Below the pieces are notes generated by a model. It saw nothing but the letters and a program-made list of their open reading frames with translations, did not search any database and had not been told where the DNA came from. From positions 1 through 45,354 of the forward strand of contig NZ_JABXYX010000059.1 of NCBI RefSeq assembly GCF_017982655.1: a stretch of 45,354 nt of DNA, read 5' to 3'. Shown here piece after piece: positions 15,588 through 23,491 of the stretch; position 1 is the first letter of the stretch, and every line of letters begins with the position of its first letter. The stretch is from Brasilonema sp. CT11 (lineage in GTDB: Bacteria > Cyanobacteriota > Cyanobacteriia > Cyanobacteriales > Nostocaceae). Made by a program: the position numbers and the translations under genes.

Positions 15588-16667
15588 ATGAACGCCTCAA
15601 CCCTCAACTCCAAAGAATTTGAACAGCAATATTCGGGGACGCTTTCGGATTATGTTACGGTGATCGCCTGGTCCCCAAAAGGTACAACTCTAGCAGCAAC
15701 TTCTGCTGCTGGTGAAGTTGTGCTGTGGCAAGATGGTGATCTGACAACTTTACAAACTGGTAAAGGTGAATCAGTAAATTGTGCGGCCTTTTCCAAAGAT
15801 GGACAATTTTTAGCTGTTGGCGGACAAGATGGAAAGGTAAAAATTTGGCGAGAAAGCGAATTAATCGCCACTTTAGAAAATTCTCCCGCGTGGGTTGATA
15901 AACTAGCATGGAGTCCGACGGACAATCATCTCGCTTTCAGCTTAGGGCGTTATGTTCAAGTGTGGAATGCTGATACTCGTGAAATAGTCGTCACCTTGAA
16001 TTTTGATGCCTCGTCGGTTTTGGGTATTGATTGGCGTGACGATGGAGAGTACTTAGCCATTGGCGGTTACCTGGGAGTCAAGATATGGGACTCTCAAAAC
16101 TGGGATGAAGACCCATATATCCTAGATATACCTTCTGTCAGTGTAGCAATAGCTTGGTCGCCGGATGGCAAATACCTTGCCTCTGGTAATATGGATCGTA
16201 GCATTACTGTTGTGGAATCGCAGATGTTATCCTCTGACGGGGAAGCCCAACCTTGGCTTATGCAAGGTTTTCCTGGCAAAATTCGCCAAATTGCATGGTC
16301 AGAATTAGCGACTCAACAAGGTGCACCTCTGGTCGCCTGTTCCAGTGTTGATGGTATTGTTGTGTGGGAGAAGCAGGCGGATGACTCCTTGGGTTGGGAA
16401 GCAACAGTCTTAACGAATCATGTTGATATCATTCAGGCTATCGCCTTTGCACCCAAAAGCTTTCTGCTTGCTTCCGCTGCTGCTGATGGCTGGATTTGTC
16501 TGTGGAAAGAAGCAAAGGAAGTCTCTCAAATTCTTACAGGTGTTTCATCCGGGTTTTCAACACTCGCTTGGCATCCCCAAGGTAACCAACTTGCTGCAGG
16601 TGGTGAAAATGGTGAGTTGTTTATTTGGTCAAAAACGAAGCGTGGTCAAGGCTTTGGGGATAAATAA
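15588..16667 (+). CDS. WD40-repeat protein
   Basis: A 359-residue beta-propeller protein; about seven WD repeats can be followed, with repeated blocks such as VNCAAFSKDGQFLAVGGQDGKVKIW, VAIAWSPDGKYLASGNMDRSITV, IQAIAFAPKSFLLASAAADGWICLW and FSTLAWHPQGNQLAAGGENGELFIW. There is no signal peptide, kinase or other domain. It probably acts as a protein-binding platform. It lies on the same strand after the zinc-responsive COG0523 gene, so it may be co-transcribed and share Zur control; a link to zinc handling is inference. Confidence 0.88.
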   Translation: MNASTLNSKEFEQQYSGTLSDYVTVIAWSPKGTTLAATSAAGEVVLWQDGDLTTLQTGKGESVNCAAFSKDGQFLAVGGQDGKVKIWRESELIATLENSPAWVDKLAWSPTDNHLAFSLGRYVQVWNADTREIVVTLNFDASSVLGIDWRDDGEYLAIGGYLGVKIWDSQNWDEDPYILDIPSVSVAIAWSPDGKYLASGNMDRSITVVESQMLSSDGEAQPWLMQGFPGKIRQIAWSELATQQGAPLVACSSVDGIVVWEKQADDSLGWEATVLTNHVDIIQAIAFAPKSFLLASAAADGWICLWKEAKEVSQILTGVSSGFSTLAWHPQGNQLAAGGENGELFIWSKTKRGQGFGDK

Positions 16668-16865
16668 TTTCTTTTTTTCTGAATCAGGGATTGCTGAATT
16701 CTATTTTCAAGCATCCCTAGCCTGAACGCGAGTGCGTGCCGTAGGCATAGCCACAAAGTTTTCAGCCAGCCATCGTTCATCCTTATAATGTTAAATTTTT
16801 TGCCAAGGGCATTAATCTTTTTTGTGGAATATTACTTTTCTTTGCAATGGTGTCAATATCTTGAT

Positions 16866-16880
16866 TGATAATGATTATTA
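16866..16880 (+). promoter_or_regulatory. Zur-box-like site upstream of the gene at 16933
   Basis: TGATAATGATTATTA matches 14 of 15 positions of the Zur consensus. It ends 52 bases before the start codon of the next gene. Position and sequence support zinc control of that small gene. Confidence 0.75.
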
Positions 16881-16932
16881 TGTTCAGAAATTGAGTCACA
16901 GTTGACTCGAATGTTCACCAAAGGAAAGATAT

Positions 16933-17322
16933 ATGTCTCTAAACGTGAGTGTGCATCTCATTGAACAAGCAAAAGCAAATCAGGTTAACGAAGCAGATTT
17001 TGTAGCCACCATTAGAGAGTCGTTACCTTATGCTTGGAGTGTTGTTGAGGGTTTAGCTGAACGTTTGGCAAGAGGAGAAGAATGGGCTAATCATGCTGTA
17101 GCACCACCAAGTGAGAAAGCACGCGCTCAATTATTGCGGATGATGGGTGGAGATGCTATACGTGGAGCAGTTGAGCGTTATTTTGGTATCAAATTGGCAT
17201 TTCAGAATTGTCACAGCGTTGCTGTCTTTCACCCAAATAGATTAGATTCTGCTGCTTACCAAGATTTTATTTCCATTAAGAGTCAAATTCTTAACCAAAC
17301 ACCAGAATTAGTAGACTGCTAA
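16933..17322 (+). CDS. Conserved hypothetical protein, probably zinc-regulated
   Basis: A 129-residue soluble protein that I cannot place in a named functional family. It has a helical N-terminal half (VSVHLIEQAKANQVNEADFVATIRESLPYAWSVVEGLAERLARG) and a conserved-looking middle (ARAQLLRMMGGDAIRGAVERYFGIKLAFQNCHSVAVFHP). A cysteine and two histidines (NCHSVAVFH) near residues 95-103 could be metal ligands, but that is speculation. The start has a good AAGGAAAG ribosome site. A 14/15 Zur box lies 52 bases upstream, and its neighbours are a COG0523 GTPase/WD40 pair and a zinc-type solute-binding protein. Confidence 0.75.
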   Translation: MSLNVSVHLIEQAKANQVNEADFVATIRESLPYAWSVVEGLAERLARGEEWANHAVAPPSEKARAQLLRMMGGDAIRGAVERYFGIKLAFQNCHSVAVFHPNRLDSAAYQDFISIKSQILNQTPELVDC

Positions 17323-17366
17323 CACTAAACTTCCTGTAAAAGAACAAACAACAGTAAAGCTACGAT

Positions 17367-17449
17367 ACCCCTTGTTTCATCCTCCACTAAGAAGTTTTCC
17401 TTGTTTTTCCCGACATGAGGAAATTAGTAGAAGTAGTGAAACAGGGGGT
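17367..17449 (+). terminator. Long-loop hairpin downstream of the gene at 16933
   Basis: Arms 17367-17379 and 17437-17449 pair over 13 bases with one wobble (CCCCTTGTTTCA / TGAAACAGGGGG); the loop is 57 bases. It may end the upstream transcript, but the long loop makes this uncertain. A half-site-like TGATAAT follows at 17458-17464, before the ZnuA-like gene. Confidence 0.35.
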
Positions 17450-17564
17450 TTCGTTTATGATAATTTTTCTATAATTGCCTAAAGATGCACAATATAGCTG
17501 GTGAAAACAACTCCTCAAAGGAAGATACAGCATTATTATTGTGTTTGTTCTTATAGAAGTATTT

Positions 17565-18599
17565 ATGTCAAGAAAGTTACAATTAATCCAACCATTACGT
17601 GCTGCTCTCGTTGCTTTTACTCTTGGATTGTTTGGGTGTCATAATTTAGGTAGTATGGCAAACACTTCTACTGGCACTCTCAACTCCAGTGAACAGAATG
17701 CTAATCTTCCTAAAGTCGTAGCAACAACAAGTATATTGTGTGACTTAACCAAGCAAATAGCACAGGAGACAATTAATCTCACCTGCCTAATTCCCTCTGA
17801 TACAAATCCCTACTTTTATCAACCAAAACCAGAAGATCAACAAGCCATCCAGCAAGCTAAATTGATTCTTTTCAGTGGATACAATTTAGAACCTAGTGTA
17901 GTCAAGCTGATCAAGGCGAGTAAAAATAGTGGGGCAAAAATCGCAGTTGCTCAACGTGCTGTTCCTCAGCCGCTAAAGTTTGAAGAAGAGGATAAAACAG
18001 TATCTGATCCTTATGTTTGGCACAATGCGAAAAATGGTATCAGGATGGTAAATGTTATTAGCAATAACCTGAGTAAAGCAGTACCAGAAAATGCATCATT
18101 ATATAGTAACAACGCGGATAAAGTCAAAAATGAACTCACAAAACTAGATGGTTGGATTAAGTCAAGAATATCTAGTGTACCTGCTAAACAACGCGAATTA
18201 GTAACAACTCATGATGCAATGGGTTATTATGCCAAAGCATACGGTCTTTCTTATGCATCTGCTCTAAAAGCCATAAGCGATAGAGAAAAACCTAGTGCAA
18301 CACGAATAGAATCACTGGCTACATACATTAAAGAATCTAAGATTCCTACGCTTTTTACAGAAACAACAACAAACAACTCTAATTGGATTAACTCTGTCAC
18401 TCAAAACACAAAAGCGAAAGTGTCACAAAGAAAACTATTTGTTAATAACTTAGGTGCGCCAGGAAGCGAAGCAGACACTTACCAAAAAATGATGGTTGCT
18501 AATACTCGCACAATTGTAGAAGGATTAGGAGGGACGTATCTGATTTTTGAGCCAACACTCTCAAGTCGCCAACAAAAAAGTGATACCGAGAACCAGTAA
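17565..18599 (+). CDS. ZnuA/MntC-type (cluster A-I) solute-binding lipoprotein with altered ligands
   Basis: A 344-residue metal ABC-transporter solute-binding protein of the zinc/manganese class. The N-terminus has a lipoprotein signal with lipobox LFGC (Cys25). Family hallmarks: VVATTSILCDLTKQIA, a TTHDAMGYYAKAYGL segment with the family histidine, and VNNLGAPGSEADTYQKMM with the late acidic ligand. Two ligand sites look altered: the DPH position reads NPY (Tyr83) and the second DPHVW reads DPYVWH (Tyr150, with His153 three residues on). No permease or ATPase gene is adjacent. The ATG at 17565 is chosen over a TTG at 17541 because it gives a proper signal. It probably belongs to the zinc-response island but may bind metal differently. 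Confidence 0.85.
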   Translation: MSRKLQLIQPLRAALVAFTLGLFGCHNLGSMANTSTGTLNSSEQNANLPKVVATTSILCDLTKQIAQETINLTCLIPSDTNPYFYQPKPEDQQAIQQAKLILFSGYNLEPSVVKLIKASKNSGAKIAVAQRAVPQPLKFEEEDKTVSDPYVWHNAKNGIRMVNVISNNLSKAVPENASLYSNNADKVKNELTKLDGWIKSRISSVPAKQRELVTTHDAMGYYAKAYGLSYASALKAISDREKPSATRIESLATYIKESKIPTLFTETTTNNSNWINSVTQNTKAKVSQRKLFVNNLGAPGSEADTYQKMMVANTRTIVEGLGGTYLIFEPTLSSRQQKSDTENQ

Positions 18600-18708
18600 C
18601 TATTAAGCATTCGGTAATTGGTAATGGATAATGGGAAATAAACCCACCATTACCATCTTAAGTATTACGTAATAATACAAATAGTATCAGTAGCATTAGG
18701 TCAACAGC

Positions 18709-18978
18709 ATGAGTTGCGAGTTGTGTGAAAGACAAGTGCAGCCGTTAACGGTTCATCATCTGATTCCTAAACAGAAAAAGGGTCATCATGGATCGAAAAT
18801 AAATATCTGTTCTGCCTGCCATAAGCAAATTCACACATTCTATGATAATACACGTTTAGCACAAGAGTTGAACTCGCGGGAGTTGCTCAAGGATGAACCG
18901 CAAATGCAAAAATTCCTTTCTTGGGTGAAGAAGCAAGACCCCAACAAACGGGTTAAAGTGCATCGTAAAAGAACTTAA
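18709..18978 (+). CDS. Small HNH-type nuclease domain protein
   Basis: An 89-residue protein with a complete HNH layout: zinc-knuckle MSCELCERQ, the catalytic-type HHLIPK near residue 17, then CSACHKQIH near residue 36-44 giving the second CxxC and the final histidine, followed by helical basic C-terminus ending KVHRKRT. It has no partner domain. Small free-standing HNH proteins are common in cyanobacteria and their role is often unknown. Start ATG at 18709 follows AT-rich sequence without a strong ribosome site. Confidence 0.8.
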   Translation: MSCELCERQVQPLTVHHLIPKQKKGHHGSKINICSACHKQIHTFYDNTRLAQELNSRELLKDEPQMQKFLSWVKKQDPNKRVKVHRKRT

Positions 18979-19081
18979 GTTTCTAATTAATATTTCCTGG
19001 CAGAAGCTCAAGCGCTTTCAATTTGAGAGTTTCTCATAAAAAACTTGTTTCGTTCATTAGGTCTATCGGTAAGATTGTATG

Positions 19082-20305
19082 TCAACTCTCCGGCTTTGAG
19101 TCTATTTCAGTATTTGGGACAACTGCATTGTGATTCATACGTAGAGTAAATGCGATCGCGATCAGTATCATTAAAGTTCCACTAAGAAAAGGACTGGAAC
19201 TTCCAAACATCATAAAACAGATTCCTGCCCAAGTAGGTCCGAGGATTCTTGCTAAAGCAGCCGCTGCTTCAGCAGAACCCATAGTTTTTCCTTGCTGTTG
19301 TGCTGTTGTGAACCGCGAGATGAGACTGTGAATTGTTGGTAAGCTCAAACCAGTTCCGCTTCCCAAAAGTATGGTGGCAATTAACGCTAAAGGTAAGCTT
19401 TTGGAAAAGGCAATGACCAAAAAACCCATGCCTACTGTGGACATTCCTAAAATAAGCACCTTGATGTCACCAAAGCGTTTGCTTAAAAATCCGATGAATC
19501 CGCCTTGTACGCAAGTGTTAAGTAAACCCATTAAGGCGAACAGATAACCAATTTGTTGAAGTCCCCAGCTAAACTCGCGTTTACCCCACAAGGCAAGTGT
19601 CGCGTCTATGCCAGATAGAGCGAATGATATTAAGAAGTATAAGAAAACAAGTAGACCTACTTGTGGACGTTGCAAAACTTTTAACAAATTGACCAGATGT
19701 TGATGCTGCCCTTGAGTTCTGGTGTTGGCTTTATTCTTTGAGTTTAGAGTCTCTGGAAGAAAGGTTAAGGCAATAAACAATGCAAATAGGGATGATCCAG
19801 CGGCAAAAAATGATGGTAGTTGGAAGTTAAGACTTTGTAGTTGTGCCCCTGCCAAAATACCTCCAATCATTGGACCAATAATAAAGCCAAGCCCGAATGC
19901 TGCTCCAATTCTGCCCATACCACCAGAGCGATTTGTTGGTGTCGTGATGTCTGCTATGTAAGCCTGAGCTATTGCAATGTTACCTGCCATCGCCCCGGCA
20001 AAACTACGAGCAGCAAACAACAACCAAAAGGAATTAGCTATGCCCAAAAAGATGTAAGCAATGACTGTGCCTAATAAAACTAGCAAAAATACAGGACGCC
20101 GTCCATAGCGATCGCTTAAGCTTCCCCATACGGGTGCAAAAAACAGCTGCATTAATGAGTAAACTGCTACAGCCATTGTAGCTTGAGAAGGATTTGCACC
20201 AAAATGCTCTGCGTATAAAGGAACTAGTGGTATCACAGTACCAAAGCTGACCAAGTCAAACAATAGCGTTAAAAACAATACAAGCATGGCTCTGTTATTG
20301 TTCAT
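19082..20305 (-). CDS. MFS transporter, TetA/multidrug-exporter type
   Basis: A 407-residue, 12-helix major facilitator of the drug:H+ antiporter (12-TM) group. The signature loop between helices two and three is present (GSLSDRYGRRPVF, about residue 61-73), as is a motif C-like GLGFIIGPMIGGILAG (about 135-150). Substrate unknown; efflux is likely from the family. The start ATG at 20305 has a GAGGGA ribosome site and overlaps the stop of a 50-residue upstream ORF (ATGA). It is convergent with the HNH gene and divergent from nothing close. Confidence 0.85.
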   Translation of the reverse strand: MNNNRAMLVLFLTLLFDLVSFGTVIPLVPLYAEHFGANPSQATMAVAVYSLMQLFFAPVWGSLSDRYGRRPVFLLVLLGTVIAYIFLGIANSFWLLFAARSFAGAMAGNIAIAQAYIADITTPTNRSGGMGRIGAAFGLGFIIGPMIGGILAGAQLQSLNFQLPSFFAAGSSLFALFIALTFLPETLNSKNKANTRTQGQHQHLVNLLKVLQRPQVGLLVFLYFLISFALSGIDATLALWGKREFSWGLQQIGYLFALMGLLNTCVQGGFIGFLSKRFGDIKVLILGMSTVGMGFLVIAFSKSLPLALIATILLGSGTGLSLPTIHSLISRFTTAQQQGKTMGSAEAAAALARILGPTWAGICFMMFGSSSPFLSGTLMILIAIAFTLRMNHNAVVPNTEIDSKPES

Positions 20306-20454
20306 ATAAGTTCCCTCAGTTTTTGAATAGTTGTTTGTTGCTTGTGTTTTGGCTCAGGTTTGCACTCTGCTTTTGGTACATCAGCCCAGCGATTTGAGTG
20401 ACTTGTTTTTACCAGCAGAGGCTGGTTAATTTCAGCTTTCTTGTTGTTTATCAT
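20302..20454 (-). CDS. Possible 50-residue leader ORF coupled to the MFS gene
   Basis: ATG at 20454 to TGA at 20302-20304 on -, whose stop overlaps the MFS start as ATGA. The product begins MINNKKAEINQPLLVKTSHS and is polar and lysine-rich, with one cysteine and no membrane segment. The overlap suggests translational coupling, and the GAGGGA before the MFS start lies inside this ORF. No strong ribosome site precedes the ORF itself, and I do not recognise the sequence, so it may be fortuitous. Confidence 0.35.
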   Translation of the reverse strand: MINNKKAEINQPLLVKTSHSNRWADVPKAECKPEPKHKQQTTIQKLRELI

Positions 20455-20639
20455 TTTTCATACATAATCTAGCTTTCTGGTGCTTTCACTGACTAATGCA
20501 CACCAACCGACTGTTTGGTCTTTAAAAGTAGTTCAATGAGGAAGGAATAATTCTCAACTTTTTGTGGGGTTGACGCAAGAAAATTCAACGTCTTGAATAT
20601 AGCAGTTTTGGTTTGCCTGCAATACACCCTCGAATTAAG

Positions 20640-20667
20640 TAGGGTGGGCATTGCAATGCCCACCCTA
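20640..20667 (-). terminator. Perfect 28-bp palindrome downstream of hupL
   Basis: TAGGGTGGGCATTG (20640-20653) followed immediately by its exact reverse complement. It lies 50 bases past the hupL stop and could end the hupSL transcript; the GGGTGGGCA/TGCCCACCC core is also a widespread dispersed palindrome in cyanobacteria. No T-tract on the - strand, so the terminator role is inferred. Confidence 0.5.
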
Positions 20668-20717
20668 CAGTACTACAGTACATGTGTATTTCACTCAATT
20701 GAGAAGCGCTATAGCAG

Positions 20718-22313
20718 CTATGCAGTACGAAAACGCGCCAACTCCTCACCTGTCTTGGCATCATGGGCGTGAACAGTACAAACTAAACAAGAATCAAACG
20801 ATCGCGCCACATGACCCACTTCCACTGGATCGGTCGAGTCGAAAATAGGTGTCCCGACTAAAGCTTCCTCAATGGGTCCGCGTATTCCTTCTGCGTCACG
20901 CGGTCCGATATTCCAAGTACTCGGTGCCATAATTTGGTAATTCTTAATCTTACCACCCTCAATCTCCAACCAGTGACACAGGGAACCGCGCGATGCTTCT
21001 GTTGCACCCCAACCGCGCCCATCTTTTTCTTTGGGTTTGATATACCAGGTGTCATTCAGGCGGAACTCGCGCAAGCAGCGTTCTGCTTGTCTGTATAACT
21101 TGACAATTTCGTGGACTCGTGCTAACTGTCGTATATGAATACTGGCACCACCCAACTCTTTGAATGCATCTAGAATAAACCCATCGTAGTGCTGCCAAGA
21201 CTCACCATGTTTACCACCAGCCACTAACTGACGTGCGAGTGGTCCTGCTTCCAAGCGTCCTAAGTCTTTGTGACGTACTGCCGTTGACCAAGAGTATCGC
21301 CCATTGAAGTCTTTGACATTATTTTTGCTTGGTTTGGTTACGCGGTCAAAGGGGTGAATGTCTGATGTCAGTTCCTCATACCAGGAGTAAGTTGTATTTT
21401 CCCGGACAAAAGTCTGATCCATGAGAGTGTGGGTGTCGCTGAAACTGTCGTAGACTCCACTCTTCATAATCAGGGATGCATTTCGCCCTTCTATTGTTGG
21501 TTTCTGGTATTTTGCTTCATGAGGTAAATATCCCCAAGTGACATATCGACCTACACCAGCACCATATTTATCTAGACCTATATCTAAACCCATGCGCCAA
21601 TAAAAACCTAAGTCAGAGTTTGCATGGCTGGGGCTTTCGTCTAGCCATTCCATGAAGTCTTCATAAGTCTGAATTTGTTCGTAGCGTTCTAATGAACAAC
21701 CTAACCACACGGGTTCTAACCAGTTGGTGCGGAAGTATTCTAAAATTGACCACGCGCGAGTCACGTCTGTTAAGGTGGGGGCGCACATCACGCCACCAGG
21801 AACCATATAACTGCTGTGGGGCCATTGACCGCCAAATAGGGCGTAAATTTCGACAGGTTTAGCAGAAATTGTAATGCCAAGTTCGTAAGACTTGCCTGTG
21901 AAAGCGGCAAAGCGTCTGCAAGCTTCTAGATAATAAGGGCTGTATTGGTACTTTTTATTGGTTAAATCAATAGCGAATAAACCGTAAAAGTAACGAGGTA
22001 TGCTTTGGATTGTTTCGACAATTTGACCTAAGTTTCTTGCCAAAATTGCATTACGCGGGACTTCTGTTCCCCAAGCGGTGTCCAATGCCCAAGCTGCACT
22101 AGTCAGGTGAGAAGCACCACAAATACCGCATACACGAGGTGTGACAATTAATCCTGCTTGGGGGTCTTTTCCACGTAGGATGACTTCAAATCCTCGAAAG
22201 AGTTCGGCATGTGTCCAAGCGTTGACGACGTGTCCGTCTTCTATTTCGACTCGGACATCTAAATCGCCTTCTACTCTCCCGACTGGGGAGATGTCTAATG
22301 TTTGATTTCCCAT
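20718..22313 (-). CDS. hupL: HupL, uptake [NiFe]-hydrogenase large subunit
   Basis: Large catalytic subunit of the cyanobacterial (group 2a) uptake hydrogenase, which oxidises the H2 made by nitrogenase in heterocysts. Nickel ligands: RVCGICGASH (proximal pair, near residue 60) and DSCLVCTVH near the C-terminus; after the last histidine a 16-residue tail (AHDAKTGEELARFRTA) remains, the part removed by the HupW protease. I choose the ATG at 22313 (MGNQTLDISPVGRVEGDL, 531 residues), with AGGAC upstream; an ATG at 22334 would add seven residues. The gene is uninterrupted, unlike Anabaena PCC 7120 hupL, which carries an excisable element. Confidence 0.97.
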   Translation of the reverse strand: MGNQTLDISPVGRVEGDLDVRVEIEDGHVVNAWTHAELFRGFEVILRGKDPQAGLIVTPRVCGICGASHLTSAAWALDTAWGTEVPRNAILARNLGQIVETIQSIPRYFYGLFAIDLTNKKYQYSPYYLEACRRFAAFTGKSYELGITISAKPVEIYALFGGQWPHSSYMVPGGVMCAPTLTDVTRAWSILEYFRTNWLEPVWLGCSLERYEQIQTYEDFMEWLDESPSHANSDLGFYWRMGLDIGLDKYGAGVGRYVTWGYLPHEAKYQKPTIEGRNASLIMKSGVYDSFSDTHTLMDQTFVRENTTYSWYEELTSDIHPFDRVTKPSKNNVKDFNGRYSWSTAVRHKDLGRLEAGPLARQLVAGGKHGESWQHYDGFILDAFKELGGASIHIRQLARVHEIVKLYRQAERCLREFRLNDTWYIKPKEKDGRGWGATEASRGSLCHWLEIEGGKIKNYQIMAPSTWNIGPRDAEGIRGPIEEALVGTPIFDSTDPVEVGHVARSFDSCLVCTVHAHDAKTGEELARFRTA

Positions 22314-22366
22314 TTGTTTTTTGTCCTGTGTCATTTGTGCTTTGTGCTTTGCTAATGATTAATGAC

Positions 22367-22517
22367 TACTCCCTTCTCGCCAGAAGAATACTTAAACGAA
22401 CCGCAAAGACGAGCCAGCGCCGTGGGCGGGTCTCCCGACTTGAGGCGACTGGCGTCGCTAAGGACACAAAGGAAGAAAAAAAAGAAGATAAGTAATCTTA
22501 GACCACTGAAGGGAGTA
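22367..22517 (-). repeat. hupS-hupL intergenic repeat and potential hairpin
   Basis: The 215-base spacer between hupS and hupL carries a 10-base perfect outer inverted repeat (22367-22376 and 22508-22517), and inside it a GC-rich dispersed repeat (about 22405-22460) with GCCAGCGCC, GGGCGGGTCTCCCGAC and GGCGACTGGCG elements that can fold back. In other heterocystous strains the hupS-hupL spacer can also form a hairpin, proposed to stabilise or coordinate the transcript. Sequence structure is seen; function is inferred. Confidence 0.6.
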
Positions 22518-22528
22518 ATGACTAATGA

Positions 22529-23491
22529 CTAAACTGTAAAAAAGTCATCTTCTGCCCAATGAGGCATTGTGTCTTTCGCCACAATGGAGAGTAGGGCATA
22601 GTCTTTCTTGTTCACTCCTGTGGGTAAGTCTTTGGGAACTCCCATCACGGTTTGTGTCTTAAATACGGTTCCTGGTTTGAGGTCATAGAAGGGGAATTCG
22701 GGTTCGGTGCAACCTAAACAAGGCATCCCGGCGCGGGTTTTGGAGGAGACGCGGTTCCACAAGATGCGGTTGCAGGAGGAACGAGTCATTGGTCCGCGAC
22801 AACCTAAGTCGTAGAACAAGCATCCTTTACGTTGACCAAAATCGGTGGTTGATGCTTTGTAGGCAAAGTGGATGTTGCGGGTGCAGCCTGTTTGGGTATA
22901 AGTGTTGAAGAAGGTTTGTGGACGATGCAACTCGTCAAGGACAATATCGCCAATTCTATTGGTGGCGATCGCCACTAATATTTGTGTGATCCAGTCGGGA
23001 TGGGCAGGACATCCAGGAATGTTGATCACGGGTAATCCCGATTTTGTCCGGAATTCTTTTCCTAAAAAGCCCCCTTCTTTGCGTTTGAGAAATTGCAATC
23101 CAATCGAATCACTAGGATTAGGTGCCATTGCGGGAATTCCTCCCCAAGTTGCACAGTCTCCCACTGCGACTATATAGTTAGCAACTTGGGATAGGTCGTT
23201 TAACCAGTCTTTCATGGGGCGATCGGCAAAACGGTTCCATTCTCCTGTGCCATTAGGTGCGTTAATAACTGTGCCTTCAAAAACCAGGATATCCAAGGGA
23301 ATCTTGCCCAAAAGACAGTCCCACAGCATTGTCTGCAAGTTTGTACCTAATTCCAGTCCTAAAGATGGATGCCAAAGGACGTTTATGCCAAAGTCAGTAA
23401 CTAAATCACAAGCTGTGGGTTCTTCAGCGTTAAGAAATGACATGGTGTTGCCTGAACATGCACCACCTTGCAGCCATAGTAAGTTAGTCAT
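22529..23491 (-). CDS. hupS: HupS, uptake hydrogenase small (Fe-S) subunit
   Basis: Electron-transfer subunit carrying three Fe-S clusters that link the HupL active site to the membrane quinone pool or another acceptor. The 320-residue product has the proximal-cluster start WLQGGACSGNTMSF (cysteine near residue 12), the GDCATWGGIPAM stretch (about 112), NIPGCPAHPDW (about 150), and the C-terminal cluster regions GCLFYDLGCRGPMTRSSC and MPCLGCTEPEFPF. As in other cyanobacteria there is no twin-arginine signal peptide and no C-terminal membrane anchor. It is upstream of hupL on - and divergent from the hyp series. Confidence 0.97.
   Translation of the reverse strand: MTNLLWLQGGACSGNTMSFLNAEEPTACDLVTDFGINVLWHPSLGLELGTNLQTMLWDCLLGKIPLDILVFEGTVINAPNGTGEWNRFADRPMKDWLNDLSQVANYIVAVGDCATWGGIPAMAPNPSDSIGLQFLKRKEGGFLGKEFRTKSGLPVINIPGCPAHPDWITQILVAIATNRIGDIVLDELHRPQTFFNTYTQTGCTRNIHFAYKASTTDFGQRKGCLFYDLGCRGPMTRSSCNRILWNRVSSKTRAGMPCLGCTEPEFPFYDLKPGTVFKTQTVMGVPKDLPTGVNKKDYALLSIVAKDTMPHWAEDDFFTV

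Noticed and set aside
19722-20074. Two + ORFs opposite the MFS gene
   Set aside because: Antisense shadows of a clear 12-helix transporter gene.
20651-20848. + ORF antisense to the 3' end of hupL
   Set aside because: Lies opposite the hupL C-terminus and the terminator palindrome; no domain.
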